This document shows, one piece after another, positions 41,439 through 51,333 of a stretch of 64,000 nucleotides of DNA. The notes under the pieces are model-generated. The model had not been told where the DNA came from, did not search any database, and was given only the letters and a program-made list of their open reading frames with translations. The translations under genes and the position numbers were made by a program. The DNA comes from UBA4742 sp037138595 (GTDB lineage Bacteria > Actinomycetota > Acidimicrobiia > Acidimicrobiales > Acidimicrobilacustridaceae), in contig JBAXIB010000015.1 in the NCBI GenBank assembly GCA_037138595.1, positions 20,713 through 84,712 of the forward strand, read 5' to 3'. The stretch's first letter is position 1, and every line of letters starts with the position of its first letter.

Positions 41439-42994
41439 AGATGGCTCGGTTTCTTGTATCGGAGGTACATGCCGGCGGCGAAGATGAGGAAGAACGGATA
41501 CGCGACGAGGTTGCTGACCTTGGCCGAATTGATGGCATCGGCATTTCGTCCGGCACCGAGGAGTGGCAACAACGCGACAACGACGATCGCCGGTGGCGCA
41601 ACGAGTCGAGCTGCGAGCACAAAGCCCAGCATGTCTTGGCCGAAACCGAGCAGCCCGGCAACATTTGGCGCGCCCATCGCAGTGCTGACGGCGGCGGCGA
41701 CGGTGGCAGCACAGGCAACACTGAGAATCATTGGAAGGGCCAGGCGGCCGACGACTGCGCCTGGAACCAAAACCAACGAGGATGCAGCCGTGATAGCGCA
41801 CATCACGACCATCGTGATGATGGCGGCTGGCAAATGCAAAATCAGGATGCGCCCGCTGTCCTCCGGAAAACTTTCCCATCGGCTGGGGTGGTCGATTTCT
41901 TGGGCGATGGGCTCGACCGCGTCATATGCCGCGAGGTATAAGGCCAGTCCGGCAACGATGAACATCGCGGTCGTGCCTCGCCACATCGCGCCAATCGAGA
42001 GACCAGCGACGATGGACAACCCAATCATCCGTAACAGTCTCGGCACGGGAAACCGCAAATAGCCTTGCCAGTCCCGCCGCCAGATCGGCGGCATGCGGCC
42101 GCCGTGTCCAATGCCGAACCACGGTCGATTCCTTGGCTTTTCTTGTGAAAGTTGACGGCGCAACAGCACGACTGTTCGCATGTCTTGCAGCGTGACTGCG
42201 AATCGAAGTTGCGCGACCAAACCAGCTCGACGACGTGCGGCCTCGATCGACAGTTCGCCGACACCTCGCACACCGACCACGGCAACGGCAACGGCAATCG
42301 CCGCGCCAACCAGTGCGATGGGAGTGACTCGGATACTCCAAAACGCGAGCCCACCGAGCCAAGTGAGCGGAGAGGTTCGTACTTTGCCCATCACGTCAGC
42401 CACTGACCATGCCAGCACGAGCGCGGCGATCACATTGGTAATCCACCACTTGACCCGTCGACCCGAAGTGATCATCGCGGTGCCGACAGCGAGGATGGCG
42501 ATGAGGGCTGCGGTCAGTGACGAAAAGAATGTCGCGCCAACAACACCACCAGGAATTTGTCGCCCGGCTAGTAATCCGATGATCGCGCCGATGATCGTTC
42601 CGCAAAATGCCATGAAGCGAACTTGTTTGATTGCCGGACCGCGGACAACAGCGTCGCGGGGGACAGGCGCCATGAGTTCGTGTTGCACGACTGGTGCCTC
42701 GAGCGTGAGTGGTCCGCCGCGGCCACCTGAGCGAAGGCCGAATGCCACCGTGACGGCGATGAGCAGCCCCAATGCCGCGGGGCCCTGATCGGCAAGTTTT
42801 TCGAGGCTGGCAGGTGAAAGTTGCTCGTCGGGAAGTTTCCCCACCAAGAAGATCACGCCAATGGTGCCAAATAACGCCGTGATATAGACGCGATAGACAG
42901 CGTCGATCCAGTGAATGTTTTCGAGACGGTTTGAACGTCGCGCTCGGCGGAGGTCACGAAGTGCGCCGGTGGTGGCCTCGGTGTCGATGATCAT
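41435..42994 (-). CDS. large ABC-type permease/membrane protein (about 12 segments)
   Basis: The 519-residue membrane protein has ten to twelve hydrophobic segments. One is near the start (ALFGTIGVIFLVG), others are grouped at about 130-260, and the rest lie in the last 190 residues. A basic cytoplasmic loop (RRQLSQEKPRNRPWFG) separates the halves. No substrate motif is evident. Its stop overlaps the start of the ABC ATPase gene, so it is almost surely the membrane partner. An export or lipid-transfer role is inference. It is divergent from the ABC-F gene (97 bases). Confidence 0.8.
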   Translation of the reverse strand: MIIDTEATTGALRDLRRARRSNRLENIHWIDAVYRVYITALFGTIGVIFLVGKLPDEQLSPASLEKLADQGPAALGLLIAVTVAFGLRSGGRGGPLTLEAPVVQHELMAPVPRDAVVRGPAIKQVRFMAFCGTIIGAIIGLLAGRQIPGGVVGATFFSSLTAALIAILAVGTAMITSGRRVKWWITNVIAALVLAWSVADVMGKVRTSPLTWLGGLAFWSIRVTPIALVGAAIAVAVAVVGVRGVGELSIEAARRRAGLVAQLRFAVTLQDMRTVVLLRRQLSQEKPRNRPWFGIGHGGRMPPIWRRDWQGYLRFPVPRLLRMIGLSIVAGLSIGAMWRGTTAMFIVAGLALYLAAYDAVEPIAQEIDHPSRWESFPEDSGRILILHLPAAIITMVVMCAITAASSLVLVPGAVVGRLALPMILSVACAATVAAAVSTAMGAPNVAGLLGFGQDMLGFVLAARLVAPPAIVVVALLPLLGAGRNADAINSAKVSNLVAYPFFLIFAAGMYLRYKKPSHL

Positions 42995-43091
42995 CGTGCG
43001 TGGAATCTATCGGTCCGCCCCGAACGGTTGGAATCGACCACACTTTGTGGGTTCGGTCCGCACGGCCCCCACGGGGCCGTAGCCTTTGGCG

Positions 43092-44843
43092 ATGATCCTC
43101 GCCGACCTCGACAAAGTGGCCGTAAGCCGCCCAGGCAAGCCGTTGTTTGGCGATCTCTCACTGACGATCTCATCGGGTGATCGCCTCGGCATCGTGGGAT
43201 TAAACGGCTGTGGCAAGTCGACATTGATCCGAGTTATCACTGGTGAAGCAGAGCCTGAGTCAGGACAAGTTCGCCGGGGTCGCAGTGTGCGGATTGCCTC
43301 CCTTGATCAGACTCCAGACCTTCCGTCGGGACGGGTGATCGACGCCGTTGGCGATGGATGGGAAGCCGCTGCAGTATTAGATCGCCTCGGGATGGGAGGT
43401 TTGGCGTCGGCCGATATTTCAACTCTTTCCGGCGGTCAAGCAAAACGGGTAGCGCTGGCCCAAACGTTGGTTACCGAATGTGACCTGTTGATTTTGGACG
43501 AGCCAACGAATCATCTCGATATTGATGGCATTGCGTGGCTCGAAGACCGGCTTGCAACTTTTCGCGGTGGTTTGATCTTGGTCACCCATGACCGCCATGT
43601 CCTCGATCGCGTGACTAGTCGCATTCTCGAACTGGATCGAGGAAAAGGCTATGTGCACGAAGGTGGTTATGCGTCGTATCTCGAAGGGCGAGCGCGCCGC
43701 GATGAATTAGCCGAAGATGCTGAATCAACGCGTCGCAACTTGGCTCGAAAAGAACTGGCGTGGCTGCGCAGGGGTGCTCCGGCGCGAACTAGTAAGCCCA
43801 AGGCACGGATCGAATCAGCGACTGCGCTGGTCGAAGGACGGGCCGAGGCGCCTGCTCGGGCGGGGATCCCTGATTTGCACATGGGAACTCCTCGCCTCGG
43901 TGATCAGGTTATTGAGTTGCATGGTGTCAGTCATCAATATGCTGCCGATGGTCCAGCCCTCTTCCATGATGTCGAGTTGTTGCTCGACAAACGCGAGCGG
44001 CTCGGAATCGTCGGCGCCAACGGGACTGGCAAATCGACATTGCTTGAGATCATCGCAGGACGTCTCCAACCCACTGCGGGTGAGGTCGTTACTGGGTCAA
44101 CCGTTCAACTCGGTTATTACGATCAGCTTGGAGTCACACTTGACCTCAATCAGCGGGTTCGGGATGCCGTAACCGGTGGCGTACGCAATCCTGATTGGCG
44201 CGACGCCGCGTTGTTGGAACAGTTCTGGTTTTCTGAGGATGCGCAATGGGCACCCATTGGATTGCTTTCGGGTGGAGAGCGCCGGCGACTGCAACTATTG
44301 CTGACGTTGTCGGCACGACCGAATGTGTTGTTGCTCGATGAGCCGACCAATGATCTCGACATCGACACATTGCGGGTGCTTGAAGAATTCCTCGACGATT
44401 GGCCCGGGGCACTCATAGTCGTCAGCCATGATCGTGCGTTTCTCGAGCGAACCGTGGCCGATGTTGTTGTGTTTGACGATTCGGGTCGCGTTGGCCGTCG
44501 CCCTGGTGGGTATGCCGCGTGGGAAAACGAGCGCCGAGCAGCGAAACGACCGACGAAGGCAAAAGCAAAAGCAGTTGGTGGAATGGGTTCGCCGACCACC
44601 GACCGCAAGACCCAATCAACAAGATCAGCGAGCACGATTCGTCAACTTCTGAAACAGGTCGATAAAGATCTTGCCGCCGCACATCGCCGACAGGCCAAGC
44701 TCGAAATCGACATTGCTCAGGCCGGTTCCGACCATCAAGCAATGACGCGCCTTGCCGCGGAATTGGCGGAAGCATCAGCCGCGATCGTCGACGCGGAGCA
44801 CAAGTGGCTCGAACTTTCTGAAGAAGCTGAATCAATCAACTGA
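43092..44843 (+). CDS. ABC-F family ATPase (Uup-like)
   Basis: The ATG at 43092 (MILADLDKV) is preferred to a TTG two codons upstream; 583 residues. Two ATPase domains are present: Walker A GLNGCGKSTL and GANGTGKSTL, signatures LSGGQAKR and LSGGERRR, and Walker B ILDEPTNHLD and LLDEPTNDLD. Between them lies the arm/linker with KELAWLRRGAPARTSKPKARIE, the Uup mark. A C-terminal coiled coil (about 505-580) is also typical of Uup. ABC-F proteins act on ribosomes, and Uup-type members also affect DNA/precise excision. No membrane partner is expected. Confidence 0.93.
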   Translation: MILADLDKVAVSRPGKPLFGDLSLTISSGDRLGIVGLNGCGKSTLIRVITGEAEPESGQVRRGRSVRIASLDQTPDLPSGRVIDAVGDGWEAAAVLDRLGMGGLASADISTLSGGQAKRVALAQTLVTECDLLILDEPTNHLDIDGIAWLEDRLATFRGGLILVTHDRHVLDRVTSRILELDRGKGYVHEGGYASYLEGRARRDELAEDAESTRRNLARKELAWLRRGAPARTSKPKARIESATALVEGRAEAPARAGIPDLHMGTPRLGDQVIELHGVSHQYAADGPALFHDVELLLDKRERLGIVGANGTGKSTLLEIIAGRLQPTAGEVVTGSTVQLGYYDQLGVTLDLNQRVRDAVTGGVRNPDWRDAALLEQFWFSEDAQWAPIGLLSGGERRRLQLLLTLSARPNVLLLDEPTNDLDIDTLRVLEEFLDDWPGALIVVSHDRAFLERTVADVVVFDDSGRVGRRPGGYAAWENERRAAKRPTKAKAKAVGGMGSPTTDRKTQSTRSASTIRQLLKQVDKDLAAAHRRQAKLEIDIAQAGSDHQAMTRLAAELAEASAAIVDAEHKWLELSEEAESIN

Positions 44844-44936
44844 GCTTGAACCGCTGGCGCAAGGGACTGTCCGGGGTGACCGCCACGTCGGCCGAGAACC
44901 GACGTTGCGGGGTCGGGCATCTACGGTGTTGGTGCC

Positions 44937-46238
44937 ATGGCCGGACGAACGAGCAACGCAGGGCAACTCGATGCCCATGGAGCTGGATCGTCTCACTTGC
45001 GCTGGTGGAAAGTGCTCGCCGTATTCGCGGGCATTCTCGCCGCTGTTTGGTTGATAGCGGCGGTCGCGGCCGAAGTGATCCCGCGTGACTACCTGTATCC
45101 GCGCCTCGCCCATCCGGCGGGTGGACCGTTGACCGACATGTGGATGCGGTGGGATGCCAGTTGGTATCGCGAGATCGTGCGCCACGGATATCGATATGAA
45201 CCCGGGGTGCAATCGGCGGTGGCTTACTTCCCGGCGTATCCGGTCGCTATCGCCGCCGTGGGGTGGGCGTTTCCGACCATTGCGACCGCTGGCGTCGCGC
45301 TCACGGTTGCGGCCGGGGCTGGCGCAGCAGTGTTGTTTCACCGTTGGTGTGCCGACCGGATGACCGCTCAATCGGCATTGATGGCATTGCTCGTGCTGCT
45401 GACCTATCCCTACGCGTGGTATCTGTTCGGTCCGGTCTATTCCGATGCGTTTTTTGTGTGCGCGGTCATCGCCGCATTTGTTCTCGTTGAGCGCGACCAC
45501 TTCGTGCTCGCGGGACTGGTTGGTTTTGTTGTAACTGCATCGCGTCCAACTGGAATTGCCGCGGCGATCGGCTTGGTTTTGGTCGTGCTCGAGCGAGCAA
45601 ATCAAGTCGCCGCGGCTCATGGAGTTGCGAAACATGACGACCAATCCGGCGCGCGTGATGATCGTTCTCTGGAGTCGGAACGCCGCACTCGTCGACTTGG
45701 CCGCGCGGTGATGAAACGGTTCGACCCTCGGGCATGGTCGTGGCGCGCAACGCCGGTGTTGGTGAGCTTCGGTGGATTAGCAGCGTGGGCGAGCTACTTG
45801 TGGGTCCGGTTCGGTGACCCGTTGTTGTTTTTGCATATTGAGAGCACTTGGTGGCAAGGGGCGGGACCGCGCACCTGGCTCAAAGTGGCTTTTTTCGATC
45901 AAATCCACAACGTTCCGCATTCGGTATTCGCGTCCAGCCTGATGCTCCACGCGGTTGTTGCATTGGGGGCGATCGCGCTGGTGCCGGCAGTGGCGCGTCG
46001 ATTTGGATGGGGCTATGCCGGCTATGTCCTGATCGTTATGGGTATTCCGCTGTTAGGAACCAAAGATTTCATGAGTTCAGGACGCTATTTGCTTGCCGCA
46101 TTTCCACTATTCGCACTTATTGGCGTCTGGCTGTCGCAGTTTCGTTCGTGGATTCCGAGAGTGCTGTGGCTGTCGGTTTCGGCGATCCTACTCTTGGTGT
46201 TCACCGCGCTGTGGAGTGCGGGAAAGTACCTCGCCTAA
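44937..46238 (+). CDS. integral membrane glycosyltransferase, PIG-V/GPI-mannosyltransferase-like
   Basis: The 433-residue protein has about nine hydrophobic segments. The first extracytoplasmic loop has WMRWDASWYREIVRHGYRYE and AYFPAYPVAI, the PIG-V-type acidic and aromatic motif of polyprenyl-phosphate-mannose-using enzymes. GTKDFMSSGRYLLAAFPLFA is the other conserved stretch. A basic cytoplasmic loop at about 220-265 is rich in charge. It probably adds a sugar from a lipid-linked donor to a lipid or protein on the outer membrane face. It lies alone between the ABC-F and SDR genes, on the same strand as both. Confidence 0.75.
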   Translation: MAGRTSNAGQLDAHGAGSSHLRWWKVLAVFAGILAAVWLIAAVAAEVIPRDYLYPRLAHPAGGPLTDMWMRWDASWYREIVRHGYRYEPGVQSAVAYFPAYPVAIAAVGWAFPTIATAGVALTVAAGAGAAVLFHRWCADRMTAQSALMALLVLLTYPYAWYLFGPVYSDAFFVCAVIAAFVLVERDHFVLAGLVGFVVTASRPTGIAAAIGLVLVVLERANQVAAAHGVAKHDDQSGARDDRSLESERRTRRLGRAVMKRFDPRAWSWRATPVLVSFGGLAAWASYLWVRFGDPLLFLHIESTWWQGAGPRTWLKVAFFDQIHNVPHSVFASSLMLHAVVALGAIALVPAVARRFGWGYAGYVLIVMGIPLLGTKDFMSSGRYLLAAFPLFALIGVWLSQFRSWIPRVLWLSVSAILLLVFTALWSAGKYLA

Positions 46239-46334
46239 CGCGTTCGCAGTTGTCTCTGACAAGATGGCGTCTGACTTGTTGTCCGCCGAGGAGCGCGCCA
46301 TGCATTGTTCGTCCCAAGCCAAGTGCAGTAACCG

Positions 46335-47090
46335 ATGACCGTCGCATTGGTGACCGGTGGTGGCCGCGGAATTGGTCGAGCGATTTCGTTGGCGTTGGCT
46401 GCTGATGGCGCGGACATCGCAGTGAACTATCGAAAAGACCAAGACGCAGCCGATGCCACTGTCGCTGAAATTGAATCCATGGGACGGCGCGCCATTTCCT
46501 ATCGCGCCTCAATTGATTCGCTGGATGATGACCGTCGAATGGTTGCTGAGGTTTTGGCAGATTTCGGAGCGATCGACATCTTGGTCTGCAACGCTGGTAT
46601 CGCAAGTCGTGGCCAATCGGTGGTTGATACGGATCCAAATGAACTTGACCGAGTTATTCGCACGCACGCATTTGGCGCACATCACATCTGCCAGCTCGTC
46701 GTACCGTCGATGCGGGCGAGCGGTCGAGGCTCAATCGTTTTAGTTTCATCGGTCGCCACCCTGACCCACGCGGCATATGCGGGGCCCTACAACATGGCCA
46801 AAGCCGCTATCGAAGCGCTCGGTCTGACGCTGGCTAAGGAAGAACTACCGAACAACATCAAGGTGAATATCGTGGCGCCGGGACTCGTTGACACGTCAAT
46901 GGGCCAAAAACTCATGAAGGCTGTTGCCGACGTTGACGACATGCGGACGCTGGACGCTTCGATGCCATTTGGTCGAGTCTGTACTCCCGACGATGTAGCC
47001 GCGGTGGTGCGTTGGTTAGCCGGAGACCAGAATACCTATGTCACGGGACAAAAAATCAACGTTGACGGTCTGGCTGCGTTCGGTCGTTAA
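46335..47090 (+). CDS. short-chain dehydrogenase/reductase, FabG-like
   Basis: The 251-residue classical SDR has TGGGRGIGRA (cofactor loop), CNAGIAS (NAG), the catalytic Ser in VLVSSVATL, the Tyr-Lys in YNMAKAA and VAPGLVDTSM after it. The RKD after the second strand suggests NADPH preference. It could be a 3-oxoacyl-ACP reductase or another alcohol dehydrogenase; I cannot separate these. The gap on each side is about 70-100 bases. Confidence 0.9.
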   Translation: MTVALVTGGGRGIGRAISLALAADGADIAVNYRKDQDAADATVAEIESMGRRAISYRASIDSLDDDRRMVAEVLADFGAIDILVCNAGIASRGQSVVDTDPNELDRVIRTHAFGAHHICQLVVPSMRASGRGSIVLVSSVATLTHAAYAGPYNMAKAAIEALGLTLAKEELPNNIKVNIVAPGLVDTSMGQKLMKAVADVDDMRTLDASMPFGRVCTPDDVAAVVRWLAGDQNTYVTGQKINVDGLAAFGR

Positions 47091-47161
47091 CCGCGATCAC
47101 AGTGAAGTCGGGTTCGTCTTGGGTGTGATGGTCGCGTGACCGTCCCGCTAACCTGTGCTCT

Positions 47162-47833
47162 ATGACCACGGGGACAGAAACAGCCATGGAAGCAACCGCG
47201 CCGACTGATGGGCCTGACGAGCAGACTTCGATCGATCCGGTTTTCGTCATAACGGATGCGGCGATGGCGAAGGTTCTCGAGATCCGTGCCGCTGAAGAGG
47301 ATCCGACTTCGCTGTGTTTATGGATCGAGGTCACCGGTGCGAATGGCGTCGATTACACCTATGACTTGTCGTTTGAGACCATTGCTGAGCTTGCGCCGAC
47401 CGACCAGCTCGTCACAATTGGCGAACTCACCGTGGCCATTCCGGCTAATAGCCTTGAACAGTTGCGAGGGGCGACGCTCGACCTGCCGACGTCGGCTGGT
47501 CAAGGCGGCCTCGTGCTGCGCAATCCGAATCGCCCTAACCCGCTGACTGGGGTTGACCTCGTACTCACTGGCGATTTGGCCGACAAGATCGGACAACTCC
47601 TCGAACAATCGATTAATCCATCGTTGGCTGCGCACGGCGGATTCGCCACGCTGGTGGGCGTCGACGGCACGAAAGTGTTTCTCACCATGGGTGGTGGCTG
47701 CCAAGGTTGTTCGATGAGCGCCGCGACGCTGGTTGAAGGCATTCAAGTAGCCATCAAAGAGGCACTTCCCGAGGTGACTGACGTCATAGACGCGACTGAT
47801 CACAGCGCGGGCGAAAATCCGTTTTACAACTGA
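47162..47833 (+). CDS. NfuA-like iron-sulfur cluster carrier
   Basis: The 223-residue protein has an N-terminal degenerate A-type (IscA-like) domain (about 25-120, FVITDAAMAKVLEIRAAEE ... LPTSAGQGGLVLRNPNRP) that lacks the three IscA cysteines. A C-terminal NifU domain follows with the GGGCQGCSMSAATL CxxC motif (about 179-182). This is the NfuA layout: the first part docks to target proteins and the second carries a [4Fe-4S] cluster. A dimer bridged by the cluster is expected. Nearby clients could include QueE and MoaA in this window; that is conjecture. Confidence 0.9.
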   Translation: MTTGTETAMEATAPTDGPDEQTSIDPVFVITDAAMAKVLEIRAAEEDPTSLCLWIEVTGANGVDYTYDLSFETIAELAPTDQLVTIGELTVAIPANSLEQLRGATLDLPTSAGQGGLVLRNPNRPNPLTGVDLVLTGDLADKIGQLLEQSINPSLAAHGGFATLVGVDGTKVFLTMGGGCQGCSMSAATLVEGIQVAIKEALPEVTDVIDATDHSAGENPFYN

Positions 47834-47872
47834 CCAAACTCGCCCGACTATCTGGGGCTGAAGGTCAGCAAA

Positions 47873-49732
47873 TCAGGTGTGGGGGATGTGATCACCAGCG
47901 AGCAAGCTCGTGGCTGCCGCGTACACGCCGTCGCGATCAAGGCCAAGGTCGGCGAGAATTGCGTCGGGTTTGCCGTGAGCGAGATAGGCAATCGGGGTTC
48001 CGAGTATTCGTACCCGTGGCTCGCGCTCACCCACTGTGAACTCGGCTAACTGATCGGCGATTGCGCTGCCGACGCCGCCTTCGCGGATTCCATCTTCAAT
48101 GGTCAACACACATGGGTAGAGCGCAGCATCGGCCAACATGATCGGGTCAAGTGGTTTGCACACACGCGCATCCCAAAGTGTGACCGACATGCCATCAGCG
48201 ATGAGGCGGTCGGTTGCTGCTTCGGCGGCGTCGAGCATCTTGCCGACCGCAATGATGCACAGGTCGGTGCCCTGTCGAAGCCGGCGGGCGAGGAGACCGG
48301 AACCGATGTTGTCGATCGATTCCTGTCGGGCCGCGGTCTTAGGCCACCGAATGGCGACGGGGCCGTCAGTCATCGACATGGCGTCGTGAAACATCTGCTG
48401 CAGTTCTTGAAACGACGACGGCGCGAAAACCGTCATGCCCGGGACTTTGGTGAGCAACATCAGATCAAGTACCCCATGATGAGATGGCCCGTCATCGCCA
48501 GTAATGCCAGCCCGGTCGAGGCAAAAAATAACCGGTTGACGATGAAGCCCAACATCAAGATTGACTTGGTCGATTGCTCGGGTCAGAAACGTGGAATACA
48601 ACGCGACGACTGGCCGCAGACCGCCCATCGCCATGCCAGCGGCCGAGGTCACTGCGTGTTGTTCGGCGATACCAACATCGAAGCAGCGGTCGGGGAATCG
48701 CTCCGAGAATGGCAATAAGCCAGTCGAATCCGGCATCGCTGCCGTTATCGCTACGAGTTCTGGATGTACCTGTGCCTCACGAATCAAGACCTCGGTGAAT
48801 GCCGCGGTGAAGCTGTCGGGCTTTGGACCGCCGATGTCGTGCAGTCGTTTGATCGGATCATTTTCGGCTGGCGCATAGCCGCGACCTTTTTGGGTGAGCA
48901 CGTGCACGACCTGCGGTCCACCGATTTGCGAAGCGTTGCGAAATGCTTCTTCGAGTGCGGGAATGTCATGGCCGTCAAAGGGGCCGGTGTAACGAACGCC
49001 AAGTGTTTCGAAAAACGCAGTCGGTTCCCACATCTCGCGAATCGCAGCCTTGGTTGCATCGAGTCCACGTTCCAGTCGATCGCCAACCGCGGGGATCTCC
49101 TTCAAGAGCTTTTCGAGCCGAGCTTGGCGTCGCATGTAAACCGGATTGTTTCGAATTCGAGCCAAGCTCTCGCCGAGGCGACTTACCGTCGGTGCGTACG
49201 AGCGGCCGTTGTCATTGAGCACGATGATGCAATCGCGCCCGCTATGGCCAAGGTTGTTAAGCCCTTCGTACGCCATGCCTCCGGTCAGTGATCCGTCACC
49301 GATTACCGCGATGACCCGGCGTTTGTTCCCGAGCGAACTCTGTTCCGCGGTCGCGAGGCCAAAGGCGTAACTCAGTGCCGTCGAGGCATGACTGTTTTCG
49401 ATCCAGTCATGTTCACTCTCTTGACGAGATGGGTAGCCCGAGAGTCCGTCGGCTTGGCGCAGAGTGGCAAAATCCTCACGTCGACCGGTGACAATCTTGT
49501 GGACATACGCCTGATGCCCGGTGTCCCACAACATGATGTCGCGGGGTGAATCGAATACTCGATGAAGCGCAAGGGTGAGCTCGACGACTCCCAAGTTGGA
49601 ACCGAGGTGACCCGAGCCGGCTTGATCTATCGAATCAACAATGAACTGACGAATCTCGATGGCAAGCGTGTCGAGGTCGTCGTTATTGAGGCGCTTGAGA
49701 TCAGCGGGGGAGTTGATGTTCTCGAGGATCAC
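47873..49732 (-). CDS. dxs: 1-deoxy-D-xylulose-5-phosphate synthase
   Basis: I prefer the GTG at 49732, which gives MILENINSPADLKRL, the normal family start; GTG 49741 and an open start at 49795 are alternatives. The about 619-residue ThDP enzyme has the GHLGSNLGVVELTLALH start, IGDGSLTGGMAYEGLNN (ThDP/Mg site), the catalytic Glu in RCFDVGIAEQHAVTSAAGMA and GDDGPSHHG. It makes DXP from pyruvate and glyceraldehyde 3-phosphate, the first step of the MEP isoprenoid pathway. It is convergent with nfuA (39 bases) and divergent from the hydrolase gene that begins 101 bases away. Confidence 0.96.
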   Translation of the reverse strand: MILENINSPADLKRLNNDDLDTLAIEIRQFIVDSIDQAGSGHLGSNLGVVELTLALHRVFDSPRDIMLWDTGHQAYVHKIVTGRREDFATLRQADGLSGYPSRQESEHDWIENSHASTALSYAFGLATAEQSSLGNKRRVIAVIGDGSLTGGMAYEGLNNLGHSGRDCIIVLNDNGRSYAPTVSRLGESLARIRNNPVYMRRQARLEKLLKEIPAVGDRLERGLDATKAAIREMWEPTAFFETLGVRYTGPFDGHDIPALEEAFRNASQIGGPQVVHVLTQKGRGYAPAENDPIKRLHDIGGPKPDSFTAAFTEVLIREAQVHPELVAITAAMPDSTGLLPFSERFPDRCFDVGIAEQHAVTSAAGMAMGGLRPVVALYSTFLTRAIDQVNLDVGLHRQPVIFCLDRAGITGDDGPSHHGVLDLMLLTKVPGMTVFAPSSFQELQQMFHDAMSMTDGPVAIRWPKTAARQESIDNIGSGLLARRLRQGTDLCIIAVGKMLDAAEAATDRLIADGMSVTLWDARVCKPLDPIMLADAALYPCVLTIEDGIREGGVGSAIADQLAEFTVGEREPRVRILGTPIAYLAHGKPDAILADLGLDRDGVYAAATSLLAGDHIPHT

Positions 49733-49833
49733 TGTTTGCACGGTAGCCGGTGTGTACCGAACCTGAGGACGCGTTCCTGGCTCGCCAACTACCATCGAGA
49801 GATCTCAAATGTGAGGCGATCGAGGGAGATCCC

Positions 49834-50679
49834 ATGGCGACAACCGAGCGTGTGATTTCAGTTGAAGGGGTCGCCTTGACCATCTTCGAAGCCGGCATTG
49901 GTGGTCGACCGCTACTCATGATCCATGGGTTCACTTCTCGGGCCCAAGATTTTGAGGATTTCTTCGATCGGTTGGCTGATGTCGGTTGGCATGTCATCGC
50001 TCCCGACCTGCGGGGCCACGGCTCGAGCGCGAAGCCAATCGCAGAGGATGATTATTCGCTCGACATCTTCGCCACCGAAATTGTGGCGCTCGCTGACAAC
50101 ATCGGTATTGACCGATTTGTCATCCTTGGTCATTCGATGGGGGGGATGATCACCCAGACGCTCGTGTTGGCGCATCCCAATCGCATCGATGGAATCATCT
50201 TGATGGACACCAGTCACGCTGGCCTCGATGTCGACCAGGGTCTGGTTGAGTTCGGAGTTGAGGTGGCGCGAACCGGCGGAATCGACGCTGTCGCTGATGT
50301 GATGGCGACATTGGAAGATGATCCGTTGGCTACCGAGGCCTATCGCCGGATGGTCGCCGAAGATCCGAATTATGCGGCGCGGAGTGATCGAAACCTTCGC
50401 GATTCTTCGCCGGCGATGTTCGCTTCGATTTTGGCCCAAATGCCGCGAATTCCTGATCGCCTCGCAGCACTGGCATCGATCACGGCGCCGACATTGGTCA
50501 TTGTTGGTGAGCAGGACAAACCGTTCCTTGACGCCAGCGTCCGGATGGCTGAAACGATTCCTGGTGCGCGGCTAGCAGTCATCACTAATGGTGGACATAG
50601 CCCGCAATATGAAGCGCCTGATGAGTGGTGGTTGGCGTTGTCAACCTTTCTTGCCGAGGTCGCAAACGCTGCTGATTGA
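49834..50679 (+). CDS. alpha/beta hydrolase
   Basis: The ATG at 49834 (MATTERVISVEG) has GGGAG five bases upstream; the open frame to 49750 overlaps dxs and is unlikely. The 281-residue protein has the oxyanion motif LLMIHGFTSRAQDF, PDLRGHGSS, the nucleophile elbow ILGHSMGGMITQ, an acid in IVGEQDKPF and the triad His in NGGHSPQYEAPDE. It is a soluble esterase, lipase or C-C hydrolase-type enzyme of unknown substrate. The next gene, an XRE regulator, is convergent with it. Confidence 0.9.
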   Translation: MATTERVISVEGVALTIFEAGIGGRPLLMIHGFTSRAQDFEDFFDRLADVGWHVIAPDLRGHGSSAKPIAEDDYSLDIFATEIVALADNIGIDRFVILGHSMGGMITQTLVLAHPNRIDGIILMDTSHAGLDVDQGLVEFGVEVARTGGIDAVADVMATLEDDPLATEAYRRMVAEDPNYAARSDRNLRDSSPAMFASILAQMPRIPDRLAALASITAPTLVIVGEQDKPFLDASVRMAETIPGARLAVITNGGHSPQYEAPDEWWLALSTFLAEVANAAD

Positions 50680-50685
50680 TGCCTG

Positions 50686-51093
50686 TCAATCAGCAGATGG
50701 TTGGGATGTCTGATCGCGATGCGATAAATCCCATGTGGCATCGATGTACCCGTGCACCATTGCTTGTTGGGATTCGCTCAGTGCGACGTACTTCTCGGCG
50801 TATTCACGCGGCATAGCGCTTTTGGCGTTGGATCCAGTTTCTGGAAGCGTCGCATCCTTTGGAGCTAATCCGCCGTCGAGCAGGGCTTGGATCGCGTCGT
50901 TTGGCCAACCGAACACGCGGCAGATGCTGCGTATTGTCAGGTCCTGATAGCCGTCGCGCCCGCCGGACTCGACGAGCCGCCACGTCGCTAGCGACAGGCC
51001 GGCGTGTTCGGCCGCGCTGCGTTGAGTCCAACCGAATTGCAGGCGCTGGTCACGAACGGCTCGACCAAGGTCGTCCCACCGTTTTGTACCCAT
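50686..51093 (-). CDS. XRE-family helix-turn-helix regulator
   Basis: The 135-residue protein has an N-terminal five-helix HTH (about 7-70). LGRAVRDQRLQFGWTQRSAAEHAGLSLATWRLVESG is the typical Cro/C1-type pattern, and YQDLTIRSICRVFGWPNDAIQALLDG continues it. The remaining 60 residues are polar with no clear ligand domain. It is a probable DNA-binding regulator. It is divergent from the tldD gene with a 240-base gap, so tldDEE is a natural target to test. An inverted TTGAC/GTCAA pair (about 51167-51188) in that gap is a weak operator candidate. Confidence 0.82.
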   Translation of the reverse strand: MGTKRWDDLGRAVRDQRLQFGWTQRSAAEHAGLSLATWRLVESGGRDGYQDLTIRSICRVFGWPNDAIQALLDGGLAPKDATLPETGSNAKSAMPREYAEKYVALSESQQAMVHGYIDATWDLSHRDQTSQPSAD

Positions 51094-51333
51094 GCTGCAA
51101 GTATCGCCGAACTCGGCTGGTAGGTCCGGCTTCGGAGCGGGATCGATTGTCGAGGCGCGAAATCTGTTGACCTTTGCGAGGTAGTCAAGGGCAGTGCTCA
51201 GCTCGGGAGTGACGGGCTCCGGAGTACGATAAGCACCTGCTTGGCATTTCGGCCCACTCGTCGGAGCCCAAGCTCACGTATTCGCCCTCGTGGCGTCGTT
51301 GCTCTTTCCACCGATAGTCGAGAGGTTTCACCC

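Noticed and set aside
40677..41879. 400-codon version of the ABC ATPase
   Set aside because: The first 147 codons overlap the permease gene and look like frame-shifted permease; the GTG at 41438 fits better.
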